This document shows positions 6,354 to 13,575 of a stretch of 18,934 bases of DNA, piece by piece (the first letter of the stretch is position 1; each line of letters begins with the position of its first letter). A program made the position numbers and the translations under genes. This DNA comes from Deltaproteobacteria bacterium (GTDB lineage: Bacteria; Myxococcota; Myxococcia; Myxococcales; 40CM-4-68-19), in contig VBKQ01000039.1 in the NCBI GenBank assembly GCA_005879505.1, positions 1 through 18,934 of the forward strand. Reading direction: 5' to 3'. The notes below the pieces were generated by a model. It was not told the DNA's origin and searched no databases. It saw only the letters and a list, made by a program, of their open reading frames with translations.

Positions 6354-8381
6354 ATGCTTCGCTCGCTCTGTCTCGCCGCCGCTCTCAGCTTCTCCGCGAC
6401 CGACGCTCTGGCACAGACTGCCCCCACCCGCAAGGCTCCGGCGAAGCCGAAGCGCCCGCGGCCGGCTCCGTCCACGGGCGACTCGCAGGCGCCCTCCACA
6501 TCCACCAAGACCGGCGAGCAGGGCACCGCGGCCGCTCCCTCGAAGTCCGATTCTGCGGCAGCAGGCGCGGGCACGACCTCCGCTCCGGCGGCGGCTACCG
6601 CGGGAGCGAGCACCGCCCAGGCCCCGCGCGGATTCGATCAAGAAGAATTCCGCCGTCAGGTGATGGAGGAGGTCCGTCGCGAGCTGCAGAAGACGAAGGA
6701 CGAGGTGAAGCAGGAGACCGCCTGGGTCGAGCAGGACTCGCAGGCGCGCGTGCAGGACAGCGAGGCGGTGGAATCGCTCAAGCAGCGCGTCAACCTGTTC
6801 CAGCCGCACGGATATTTGCGCATGCGCGGAGAGTTCTTCAACAACATGCGGCTCGGGCGCGGCGCCGATCCGGCGGGCTTCTTTCTCTTCCCGGGCCCGT
6901 TCATCGGCACCGGCGGCAACAACAGCCAGTCAGACGCGAACTTCCGCTTCCGCTTCGAGCCCACGCTGGCGGTGAGCGAGGACCTCTCGATCTATTTCCA
7001 GGCGGACATCCTCGACAACGTCCTGCTGGGCAGCAGTCCGGCGACGGACGTCTATCTCGACCCGTTCACGCCGCTCTCCGTCTTGGCGGCGCGGCGCGGT
7101 TCCGGCACCGTCAACGTGAAGCGCGTCTGGGGCAGGGTGAACACCCAGCTCGGCGAGTTGCTCTTCGGCCGCATGGGCTATCACTGGGGCCTCGGGATCC
7201 TGCACAACGACGGCAACTGCCTCGATTGCGACTACGGCGACACCTACGACCGGATCGCGTTTGCGCCGCGTGAGTTCAAGGGACACCACCTGTCGGTGAT
7301 GTTCGACATCCTGGACAAGGGCGCCAGCACCACCGGGGAGAAAGGAGAGCTGGGGCGCAGCGTCGACCTCGACACCCTGGACGACGGCTACCGGTTGGCG
7401 TTGGAGATCACCCGCGTCGACACGGCCGAGGAGATCAAGCGCAAGCTCGAAGCGAACCGGTGGGTGTTCAACTACGGCGTCGTGGTCGACTACCGCACTC
7501 AACCCTGGGACACGCCGGTGAGCGCCGCCGATTCGACCGGAACGCTGCGATCGCACGTCGTCCGGCGGGCGGCCAAGATCTACCAGCCGGACGCGTTTCT
7601 CTCGCTCAAGCGCCGCAAGTGGCGGCTCGACACGGAGATCGCGTTCAACCTCGGCAGCGTCGGCACGCACCAGCAGTCCGACTTCGACATCGGCACCGTC
7701 AGTCCTGACGTGGCTGCGCAGCTCACCCGCGGGGTCAACTTCTTCCAGGTGGGCGGTGCCCTGCAGACGGACGTCGCCGTGCTCTCCGCCGATGCGCTGC
7801 TCTTCGGTCTCGAGTTCGGGGCCGCTTCCGGCGACAAGGGCGCGTACGGTTTTGGCGCTCGTCCATGGCGCAATGGGTCGGGCGCTGCCCAGCCGGCGGC
7901 ACCCGGCCAGCAGCCGTCGCAAGCGGCCGGGCTCGGCGACATCGACGGGAGCCATCTCGACTTCTCCACCACGACCGGCGGTCATGCGCGCATCAACAAC
8001 TTCATGTTCAACCGGGCGTTCAACGTCGACATGATCCTGTTCCGGAACCTGGTCACGTCGGTGACCAGCGCCTGGTACTTGAAGCCGTCGATGCGCTACC
8101 GCCCGACCGGCCGCAAGACCGGGGGTGGCGACGATACGGGTTTCGAGCTGATCCTCTCGGGGATGTACTCGCAGGCCTGGTACCCGGAAAACACGCCCGG
8201 CCAGGCCCGGCCCCTCGGGCTCGAGTTCAACGTCGGAATCACGTACGACACGTCCGACAAGTTCCACGCCGGACTGGCCTACGGTCTGCTCGTGCCTTTC
8301 GACGGCCTCCGCAACGTGTCCACGGGACAGAGCGGCTCCATCGCCCACGCGATACGCTTGCTTCTGGCAATCCCGTTCTAG
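6354..8381 (+). CDS. Outer-membrane beta-barrel protein, TIGR04551-like
   Basis: The 675-residue precursor starts with a signal peptide (MLRSLCLAAALSFSATDALA, cleavage near residue 20). A Pro/Ala/Lys-rich linker to about residue 85 and a short charged coiled coil (EEFRRQVMEEVRRELQKTKD) follow. From about residue 115 it alternates amphipathic strands with Asp/Gly-rich turns (HGYLRMRGEFFNNMRLGRG, FRFRFEPTLAVSEDLSIYFQ) and ends in LLLAIPF, a terminal Phe as expected for BAM-assembled barrels. I associate this architecture with TIGR04551, described from Myxococcales, but cannot verify that. I chose ATG 6354 over an in-frame TTG at 6330 because the signal peptide begins there and GGGAG lies upstream. 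Substrate or channel role is unknown; it may be a porin or a surface receptor. Confidence 0.85.
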   Translation: MLRSLCLAAALSFSATDALAQTAPTRKAPAKPKRPRPAPSTGDSQAPSTSTKTGEQGTAAAPSKSDSAAAGAGTTSAPAAATAGASTAQAPRGFDQEEFRRQVMEEVRRELQKTKDEVKQETAWVEQDSQARVQDSEAVESLKQRVNLFQPHGYLRMRGEFFNNMRLGRGADPAGFFLFPGPFIGTGGNNSQSDANFRFRFEPTLAVSEDLSIYFQADILDNVLLGSSPATDVYLDPFTPLSVLAARRGSGTVNVKRVWGRVNTQLGELLFGRMGYHWGLGILHNDGNCLDCDYGDTYDRIAFAPREFKGHHLSVMFDILDKGASTTGEKGELGRSVDLDTLDDGYRLALEITRVDTAEEIKRKLEANRWVFNYGVVVDYRTQPWDTPVSAADSTGTLRSHVVRRAAKIYQPDAFLSLKRRKWRLDTEIAFNLGSVGTHQQSDFDIGTVSPDVAAQLTRGVNFFQVGGALQTDVAVLSADALLFGLEFGAASGDKGAYGFGARPWRNGSGAAQPAAPGQQPSQAAGLGDIDGSHLDFSTTTGGHARINNFMFNRAFNVDMILFRNLVTSVTSAWYLKPSMRYRPTGRKTGGGDDTGFELILSGMYSQAWYPENTPGQARPLGLEFNVGITYDTSDKFHAGLAYGLLVPFDGLRNVSTGQSGSIAHAIRLLLAIPF

Positions 8382-8443
8382 TCGCGGCCGCCGAAGGGCT
8401 GGGTCAGCCGCTACACTCGAGCGGAAACAATCGCAGGCAGGTC

Positions 8444-8599
8444 ATGAGAATGTGCTCTAGTCCGATGAAGCGCCTGGTCCGCGCGCTCATCGTCCTCGCC
8501 ACCTCCACGCTGGTCGTCTGCGGGGTGAGGGGACCGCCCCGGCCACCCGCTCCCGAGGTCGGTCCGGACGCGGGAACGGCGGATGGGGGAGCCCGGTGA
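8444..8599 (+). CDS. lptM: Small LptM-like lipoprotein upstream of lysA
   Basis: This is a 51-residue protein with a hydrophobic signal (ALIVLATSTLVVC) and then CGVRGPPRPPAPE. The Cys-Gly-x-(Lys/Arg)-Gly-Pro pattern matches LptM (YifL), a small lipoprotein that helps mature the LptD/LptE LPS translocon. LptM genes often sit directly before lysA or dapF, as here. The residue before the Cys is Val, not the usual Gly or Ala, so lipidation is uncertain. The stop overlaps the lysA start (GTGA at 8596-8599). Start 8444 has AGG repeats just upstream; ATG 8465 would give a more typical 44-residue form but has no Shine-Dalgarno. Identity rests on the short motif plus position. Confidence 0.55.
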   Translation: MRMCSSPMKRLVRALIVLATSTLVVCGVRGPPRPPAPEVGPDAGTADGGAR

Positions 8600-9723
8600 A
8601 TCACTTCCAGCGCCGCAAGGGCCAGCTGTGCTGCGAGGACGTGCCGCTGTCCGAGCTGGCCGAAGAAGTGGGAACGCCAGCGTACGTCTACTCTACGGCG
8701 ACCCTGCTTCGCCACGCCCGGGTGTTCCGTTCCGCGCTTCGGGGACTCGACCTTCTCGCCTGCTTCGCGGTGAAGTCCGCGCCGAATCTCGCCCTGCTCG
8801 CGCTGCTCGCGCGCGAGGGCCTCGGCTTCGACATCGTCTCCGGCGGAGAGCTCTTCCGCGTGCTGCAGGCAGGCGGGGACCCGCGCAAGGTCGTCTTCTC
8901 CGGCGTCGGCAAGCGGCAGGAAGAGATGGCGGCCGCGCTGGAGGCGGGCATCCTCCAGTTCAACTGCGAGAGCGAGGAGGAGCTGCAGCAGCTCTCGCGC
9001 GAGCGCGTGGTCAGGACGTACCGGCTCGCGGCTTCGCTCCCCGGAATCCGGGCGGTGGGCGTCGCCTGCCATATCGGTTCCCAGATCGCTTCGCTGAAGC
9101 CCTTCGCGGAGGCCGCGGTGAAGATGCGGGCCTTGGTGTCGCGGCTGCGGGAGGATGGCCACGACATCCGGCGCCTGGACATGGGGGGCGGTCTCGGCGT
9201 CCCCTATGGCGACGGACCGGAGCCTCCCTCGCCCCGGCAATATGGCGAAGCGCTGGTGGGTGTGCTCGAGGGGTTGGACGTGAAGGTGCTGGTGGAGCCG
9301 GGGAGGCTCCTCGCCGCGAACGCGGGGGTGCTCCTTGCACGGGTCTTGCTGCGCAAGCAGGGGCACGGATCCCGCAGGTTCGTGGTGGTCGACGCCGCCA
9401 TGAACGACCTGCTGCGCCCGGCGCTGTATCAGGCCTACCATGAGGTGGAGCCCGTCGCCCGGCCCCGCCGGGGCACGGAGGTGGTCGACGTGGTCGGCCC
9501 GGTCTGCGAGAGCGCCGACGTGCTGGCAAAACGGCGCCGGGTTCCTCCCTTGGAAGCCGGCGACCTCCTCGTCCTGCGCACGGCGGGCGCCTACGGGATG
9601 GCGATGGCCTCGCAGTACAATGCCCGGCCCCGGCCGGTGGAAGTGCTGGTGGAGGGGCGCTCTTGGCGCGTGATTCGCGCCCGCGAGAGTTATAAAGACT
9701 TGATCCGCGGCGAGTCGCCGTAA
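8596..9723 (+). CDS. lysA: Diaminopimelate decarboxylase, internally shortened
   Basis: This PLP enzyme makes L-lysine from meso-diaminopimelate. Visible landmarks: PLP-binding Lys60 (CFAVKSAPNLALL), FDIVSGGEL, FSGVGKR, CHIGSQI, the GGGLGVPY glycine loop, EPGR, the active-site Cys of GPVCESADVLA, and GAYGMAMASQYN. The 375 residues are about 40 fewer than usual. The loss is one block: FNCESEEELQQLSRE (residues 122-136) runs straight into RVVRTYRLAASLPG. The strand with RVNP and the STGL-x-KFG loop that normally lie between are absent. Removing a barrel strand should destroy the fold, so either the gene is dead or the sequence is wrong here. The GTG start overlaps the preceding stop (GTGA), and dapA follows after 11 bases. 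Confidence 0.9.
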   Translation: MNHFQRRKGQLCCEDVPLSELAEEVGTPAYVYSTATLLRHARVFRSALRGLDLLACFAVKSAPNLALLALLAREGLGFDIVSGGELFRVLQAGGDPRKVVFSGVGKRQEEMAAALEAGILQFNCESEEELQQLSRERVVRTYRLAASLPGIRAVGVACHIGSQIASLKPFAEAAVKMRALVSRLREDGHDIRRLDMGGGLGVPYGDGPEPPSPRQYGEALVGVLEGLDVKVLVEPGRLLAANAGVLLARVLLRKQGHGSRRFVVVDAAMNDLLRPALYQAYHEVEPVARPRRGTEVVDVVGPVCESADVLAKRRRVPPLEAGDLLVLRTAGAYGMAMASQYNARPRPVEVLVEGRSWRVIRARESYKDLIRGESP

Positions 9724-9734
9724 GGGAGCGAGCG

Positions 9735-10619
9735 ATGAGCAGGCTGCGCGGTTCCATGGTCGCACTGGTCACCCCCCTCCGGGACGGTGCGGTCGACGAG
9801 GCCGCGCTGCGCGCGCTTGCGCGGTGGCAGATCGAAAAGGGCACTGCCGGGTTGGTTCCGTGTGGCACCACCGGGGAGGGTGCGACCGTCACCGCCGACG
9901 AGCACTTCCGCATCGTTCGGGCCTGTGCCGAGGAGGCGCGCGGCCGGGTACCGGTGATCGCCGGCTGCGGCAGCAACGATACGCGCAAGACGATCGAGAA
10001 CGTGCAGCGGGCAAAGGAAGCCGGCGCGGATGCCGCGCTGGTGGTGACGCCCTACTACAACAAGCCCACTCCGGAGGGGCTCTTCCGCCACTTCGAGGCG
10101 GTCGCCAAGCAGGGCGGGCTGCCGGTGGTGCTCTACAACGTTCCCTCGCGAACGTCCGTGGACATGCTCGCAGACACCGTCGCGCGTTGCGCGAAGCTTC
10201 CCGAGATCATCGGCGTGAAAGAGGCGAGCGGGAATGTCGTGCGAATCGCGGAGATCCAGGCGGCAGGCATACCGCCGGATTTCGCCCTCCTCGCCGGCGA
10301 CGACATGTTCACGCTGCCGACGATGGCATCCGGCGGCCACGGCGTGATCAGCGTAGTAGCGAACATCGCTCCGGCGGACATGGCGGGCCTTTGCGACGCG
10401 TTCTTTGCCGGCGATCTGGCGAAGGCGCAGCGCGCGCAGAGCAGGTTCGTCAACCTGGTCAAGGCGATGTTCTGCGAGACCAACCCGATGCCGGTGAAGC
10501 ACGCGCTGTATCGGATGGGAAGGATCTCTCCCGAGCTGCGGCTCCCGCTGGTTCCCATTTCCCAGTCGGGCGCAATCCGTGTCGAGGCGGCGATGCGCGA
10601 GTACGGCGGCCTGCTGTGA
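9735..10619 (+). CDS. dapA: 4-hydroxy-tetrahydrodipicolinate synthase
   Basis: It condenses pyruvate with aspartate-semialdehyde, the first committed step of diaminopimelate/lysine synthesis. The 294 residues match the family length. Key residues are visible: GTTGEG (Thr pair of the proton relay), Tyr108 in PYYNKPT, Tyr134 and the Arg of YNVPSRT, and Schiff-base Lys162 in GVKEASGN. The ATG at 9735 has GGGAG six bases upstream. Its stop overlaps the dapB start (GTGA, 10616-10619). It is a soluble cytoplasmic tetramer in the family. No sign of damage, unlike lysA and dapD in the same cluster. Confidence 0.97.
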   Translation: MSRLRGSMVALVTPLRDGAVDEAALRALARWQIEKGTAGLVPCGTTGEGATVTADEHFRIVRACAEEARGRVPVIAGCGSNDTRKTIENVQRAKEAGADAALVVTPYYNKPTPEGLFRHFEAVAKQGGLPVVLYNVPSRTSVDMLADTVARCAKLPEIIGVKEASGNVVRIAEIQAAGIPPDFALLAGDDMFTLPTMASGGHGVISVVANIAPADMAGLCDAFFAGDLAKAQRAQSRFVNLVKAMFCETNPMPVKHALYRMGRISPELRLPLVPISQSGAIRVEAAMREYGGLL

Positions 10620-11401
10620 TCCGGGCCGTCGTGGCCGGCGCGGGCGGCAGGATGGGCTCCCGCATCCTCGCCGCCCTCCGCGAGGAGAAGGACTTCGCGG
10701 TGACGGGCGCCTTCGAGCGCGCCGGCAGCGAGCACGTGGGCCGGGATGCCGACGGCATCGCGATCATGGCGGGAATCGAGGATGCGCTGGGCAAGGGCGC
10801 AGACGTGGTGATCGATTTCACCGCCCCTTCCGCGTCGCTGCAGCACGCGTCCGTATGTGCCGGGCGAGGCATCGCGCTGGTGATCGGCACCACCGGGTTT
10901 GCCGCCGAGCAGAAGAACGACCTGCGCGCCGCCGCGCGCCGCATCCCGTTGCTCCTCGCCCCCAACATGAGCGTGGGCGTGAACGTGCTCTTCCGGCTGG
11001 TGGCGGAGGCGGCGCGCGCACTGGGATCCGCGTACGAGGTGGAGATCGTCGAGATGCACCACCGGATGAAGCGCGACGCGCCGAGCGGCACCGCGGCACG
11101 GCTCGCGGAGATCGCCGCCGAAGCGTTCGGTCTGGGCGCAGAGCAGTCGTTCGTGTACGCGCGCCATGGAGATACCGGTCCCCGGAAAGAGGGCAGCATC
11201 GGCCTGCAGTCGCTGCGCGGCGGCGACGTCGTCGGCGAGCACACGGTCCATTTCCTCGCGGACGGAGAGCGTCTGGAATTGACCCACGAGGCGACGAGCC
11301 GCGACAACTTCGCCCGCGGCGCGATCCGGGCGGCGCGCTGGCTTGCGGGGAGAAAGCCCGGCTTCTACGACATGCAGGACGTACTCGGGCTGCGGACATG
11401 A
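10616..11401 (+). CDS. dapB: 4-hydroxy-tetrahydrodipicolinate reductase
   Basis: It reduces the DapA product to tetrahydrodipicolinate with NAD(P)H. The 261 residues are full length. The N-terminal Rossmann motif is VVAGAGGRMGSRI; VVIDFTAP and IGTTGF follow. The C-terminal catalytic segment is EMHHRMKRDAPSGTA with His148 and Lys152, matching His159 and Lys163 of the E. coli enzyme. The GTG start is chosen because it overlaps the dapA TGA and places the first strand directly at the N-terminus; earlier in-frame codons lie inside dapA. The stop overlaps the next gene as ATGA. Confidence 0.97.
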   Translation: MIRAVVAGAGGRMGSRILAALREEKDFAVTGAFERAGSEHVGRDADGIAIMAGIEDALGKGADVVIDFTAPSASLQHASVCAGRGIALVIGTTGFAAEQKNDLRAAARRIPLLLAPNMSVGVNVLFRLVAEAARALGSAYEVEIVEMHHRMKRDAPSGTAARLAEIAAEAFGLGAEQSFVYARHGDTGPRKEGSIGLQSLRGGDVVGEHTVHFLADGERLELTHEATSRDNFARGAIRAARWLAGRKPGFYDMQDVLGLRT

Positions 11402-12174
11402 TTCAGATCGCGCGCTATCTGGGAAGAGACGGCGAAATCCTCGAAGGCGTCGTCAGTGGCGATGAGATCGAGGAGATCTCGGGGCTGGACCCGATGCTGC
11501 GCGGCGGGCGCCGCGTCGGAGGAAAGCGCAAGCTCGAAGGCGTCCAGCTCCTCCCCTGGGGTCTTGCCCGCAAGATCGTCGGGATCGGGAAGAACTACGT
11601 CGATCATGCCAAGGAGTTCGCCAGCGAGGTGCCGAAGGAGCCGCTGCTCTTGATGAAGCCGACCAGCGCTCTGATCGGCCACGGGCAGGCGATCGTCCTG
11701 CCGCCGCAGTCCATCTCCAAGGAGGTCCATCACGAGTCGGAGCTTGCCGTGATCATCGGCAACCGCCTGAGGCGTGCATCCGAGTCCGAGTGCGCGAAGG
11801 CGGTCGCGGGCGTCACCTGCCTCAACGACGTGACCGCCCGCGACATCCAGCGTTCCGAGGGGCAGTGGACGCGGGCCAAGGGGTTCGACACCTTCTGTCC
11901 GGTGGGGCCATGGGTCACGGTCGGCCTCGATTGGTCGAACCTGCGCGTGCAGTGCCGCGTCAACGGCGTGGTGAAGCAGGACGGGCGCACGAAGGACCAG
12001 GTCTTTCCCGTCCCGCGCCTGCTCGCGTTCATCACCGCGGGGATGACCCTGGAGCCCGGAGACGTGGTCACGACGGGAACCCCGGCCGGAGTCGGCCCCA
12101 TCCGCGCCGGCGACGAGGTCGAGGTCGAGGTCGAGGGCGTCGGCGTGCTCCGCAACGAGGTGCGCGCCGAGTGA
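11398..12174 (+). CDS. Fumarylacetoacetate hydrolase (FAH)-family protein
   Basis: The 258-residue protein has the FAH catalytic domain from about residue 58: KIVGIGKNYVDHAKE, the metal triad Glu113/Glu115 (HHESELAVIIG) and Asp144 (LNDVTARDIQ), then KGFDTFCPVGPW and TTGTPAGVGP. The N-terminal 50 residues form the small variable domain typical of this group. Family members hydrolyse acylpyruvates, isomerise, or decarboxylate/tautomerise oxaloacetate; the substrate cannot be read from sequence. It is coupled on both sides (ATGA with dapB, GTGA with dapC), so the cell makes it together with the diaminopimelate enzymes. A role in handling keto-acid side products is an inference. It is not a known step of lysine synthesis. 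Confidence 0.92.
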   Translation: MIQIARYLGRDGEILEGVVSGDEIEEISGLDPMLRGGRRVGGKRKLEGVQLLPWGLARKIVGIGKNYVDHAKEFASEVPKEPLLLMKPTSALIGHGQAIVLPPQSISKEVHHESELAVIIGNRLRRASESECAKAVAGVTCLNDVTARDIQRSEGQWTRAKGFDTFCPVGPWVTVGLDWSNLRVQCRVNGVVKQDGRTKDQVFPVPRLLAFITAGMTLEPGDVVTTGTPAGVGPIRAGDEVEVEVEGVGVLRNEVRAE

Positions 12175-13295
12175 ACCCTCTGCTCTCCCGGCTGGCCGGG
12201 TACATGCAAGAGACGGCGAATGCGCAGCGCGAGGCCGCCTTGCGCTCGGGCAGGCCCGTGTTCGATTTCGGGATCGGCGACCCGCGCGAGCCGACTCCCG
12301 AATTCATCCGCAAGGCGCTGCGCGACGGCGTTCCCGAGGTCTCGCAGTATCCGTCGATCGCGGGGGCGCCCGCGCTGCGCAAGGCCATCGCGGGCTACCT
12401 GCAGCGCCGCTTCGCGCTCTCGCTCGATCCGGACACCGAGATCCTGCCTTGCGCGGGAGCGAAGGAGGCGTTGTTCCACCTGCCGCTCTGCGCGCTGAGC
12501 CCTGATCGGCCGCTGTGCTGGTACCCTGACCCGGCATACCCGGTGTACGGGCGCGCGATCCTCTTCGCGGGCGCGACCCCGCGCACGTATCCCTTGCGCG
12601 CCGAGCGGCAGTTCCTGCCCGATCTCGACGCGATCCCGGCCGCAGAATTTCGCAGGACCAGCCTCTGGTTCGATTGTTATCCGCACAACCCGACGGGAGC
12701 GGGGGCGCCGCGGGCGCACCACGAGAAGCTCGCGCGGCTGGCGAACGAGCACGGCTTTCTCGTCGTCTGCGACGAACCGTACGTGGATCTCTACGTGCAC
12801 GAGCCGCCCCACTCGGCCCTGCAGATCTCGCGCCGGGGATTGATCGCCATCCACAGCCTCTCGAAGCGCAGCGGCATGACCGGTTACCGGAGCGGGTTCA
12901 TCGCCGGCGATCCCGAGGTGATGCGCTGGCTGCGGGAGGCGCGCGCGAACTTCGGCGTCGCTTCCCAGGCATTCGTGCAGCAGGCAGCGATCGCCGCCTG
13001 GAGCGACGATGCGCACGTCGAACAGCGCCGCAGGGTCTTCGCGCAGAAGCGGGAGGTGCTGCTCGCCCACCTGCGCAAGCTCGGGCTGGAGGTGGGCGGG
13101 GAGGGAGCCTTCTATCTGTGGGTGCGCGTCCCTCCCGGCGAGACCAGCGAGGGATACGCGGCCCGCCTTGCGGCCCGGAACATCCTGGTGGTTCCCGGAA
13201 CGCAGTTCGGCGCCGAGGGCGAGGGGTTCATCCGGCTGGCGATGGTTCCCACCGTCGCCGACTGCCGGGCGGCTGCCGGAGCCTGGCCGGCCTGA
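12171..13295 (+). CDS. dapC: Aminotransferase class I/II, probable N-succinyl-DAP aminotransferase
   Basis: This is a 374-residue fold-type I PLP aminotransferase. Visible residues: Asn173 of HNPTG, Asp201 and Tyr204 in CDEPYVDLY, Schiff-base Lys232 in SLSKRSGMTGYRSGF, and Arg240. The start NPLLSRLAGY and the motif FGIGDPREPTPEFI resemble DapC proteins, which transfer an amino group from glutamate to N-succinyl-2-amino-6-ketopimelate. Position just before dapD and dapE (the succinylase branch) supports this over a general aspartate aminotransferase. The GTG start overlaps the upstream stop (GTGA). Substrate assignment is by context; the fold call is firm. Confidence 0.85.
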   Translation: MNPLLSRLAGYMQETANAQREAALRSGRPVFDFGIGDPREPTPEFIRKALRDGVPEVSQYPSIAGAPALRKAIAGYLQRRFALSLDPDTEILPCAGAKEALFHLPLCALSPDRPLCWYPDPAYPVYGRAILFAGATPRTYPLRAERQFLPDLDAIPAAEFRRTSLWFDCYPHNPTGAGAPRAHHEKLARLANEHGFLVVCDEPYVDLYVHEPPHSALQISRRGLIAIHSLSKRSGMTGYRSGFIAGDPEVMRWLREARANFGVASQAFVQQAAIAAWSDDAHVEQRRRVFAQKREVLLAHLRKLGLEVGGEGAFYLWVRVPPGETSEGYAARLAARNILVVPGTQFGAEGEGFIRLAMVPTVADCRAAAGAWPA

Positions 13296-13364
13296 TGCAC
13301 GGTACCGGTCGGCGCTTCGCCGCTCTGCTTGCGGGGCAGCCGGGAGCCGGCGCACGATTTCACA

Positions 13365-13552
13365 GTGCGAATCGTCGTAGCATTCGCAGCTGCGCTGCTG
13401 GCCATCGGTGCCGTCACCGCCGCATCGCTCCGTTCGCTGTCCGCGCGGCGCGACTGGTCGCGCTGGATCGTACACACGCAGGGCCACCGCGGGGGTCCGG
13501 AGAGGTCAACGGGGAATCGGAGACGGTGGCCACCGGCCTTCCTGCCGCATAG
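13365..13552 (+). pseudogene. Possible remnant of a membrane sensor kinase
   Basis: The 280-base gap between dapC and dapD holds no intact gene. From GTG 13365 one frame reads VRIVVAFAAALLAIGAVTAA, a clean membrane helix. SLRSLSARRDWSRWIVHTQ follows and resembles the start of a CHASE3-type sensor domain (RWVEHTHEV). The similarity stops at about 13481. In another frame the last codons before the TAG at 13550-13552 read GEVNGESETVATGLPAA, which loosely resembles the end of a histidine-kinase ATPase domain. The reading is that both ends survive and the middle is missing. This rests on weak pattern matching. Confidence 0.3.
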
Positions 13553-13575
13553 AGCTGTGTTAGCGTTCACGGCGC

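Noticed and set aside
6930..8348. 472-codon antisense frame under the beta-barrel gene
   Set aside because: It mirrors the codon pattern of the real gene and has no recognisable domain.
8408..8424. CCGCT/AGCGG stem as a terminator of the beta-barrel gene
   Set aside because: Only five base pairs and no T-run; it may as well be chance.
8382..8443. Lysine riboswitch before the lysA cluster
   Set aside because: Only 62 bases are available, far too short for the L-box fold, and no matching conserved core is seen.
11730..13487. 585-codon open frame antisense to the FAH gene and dapC
   Set aside because: It is an Arg/Ala/Pro-rich antisense frame produced by high GC, with no domain motif, opposite two well-supported genes.
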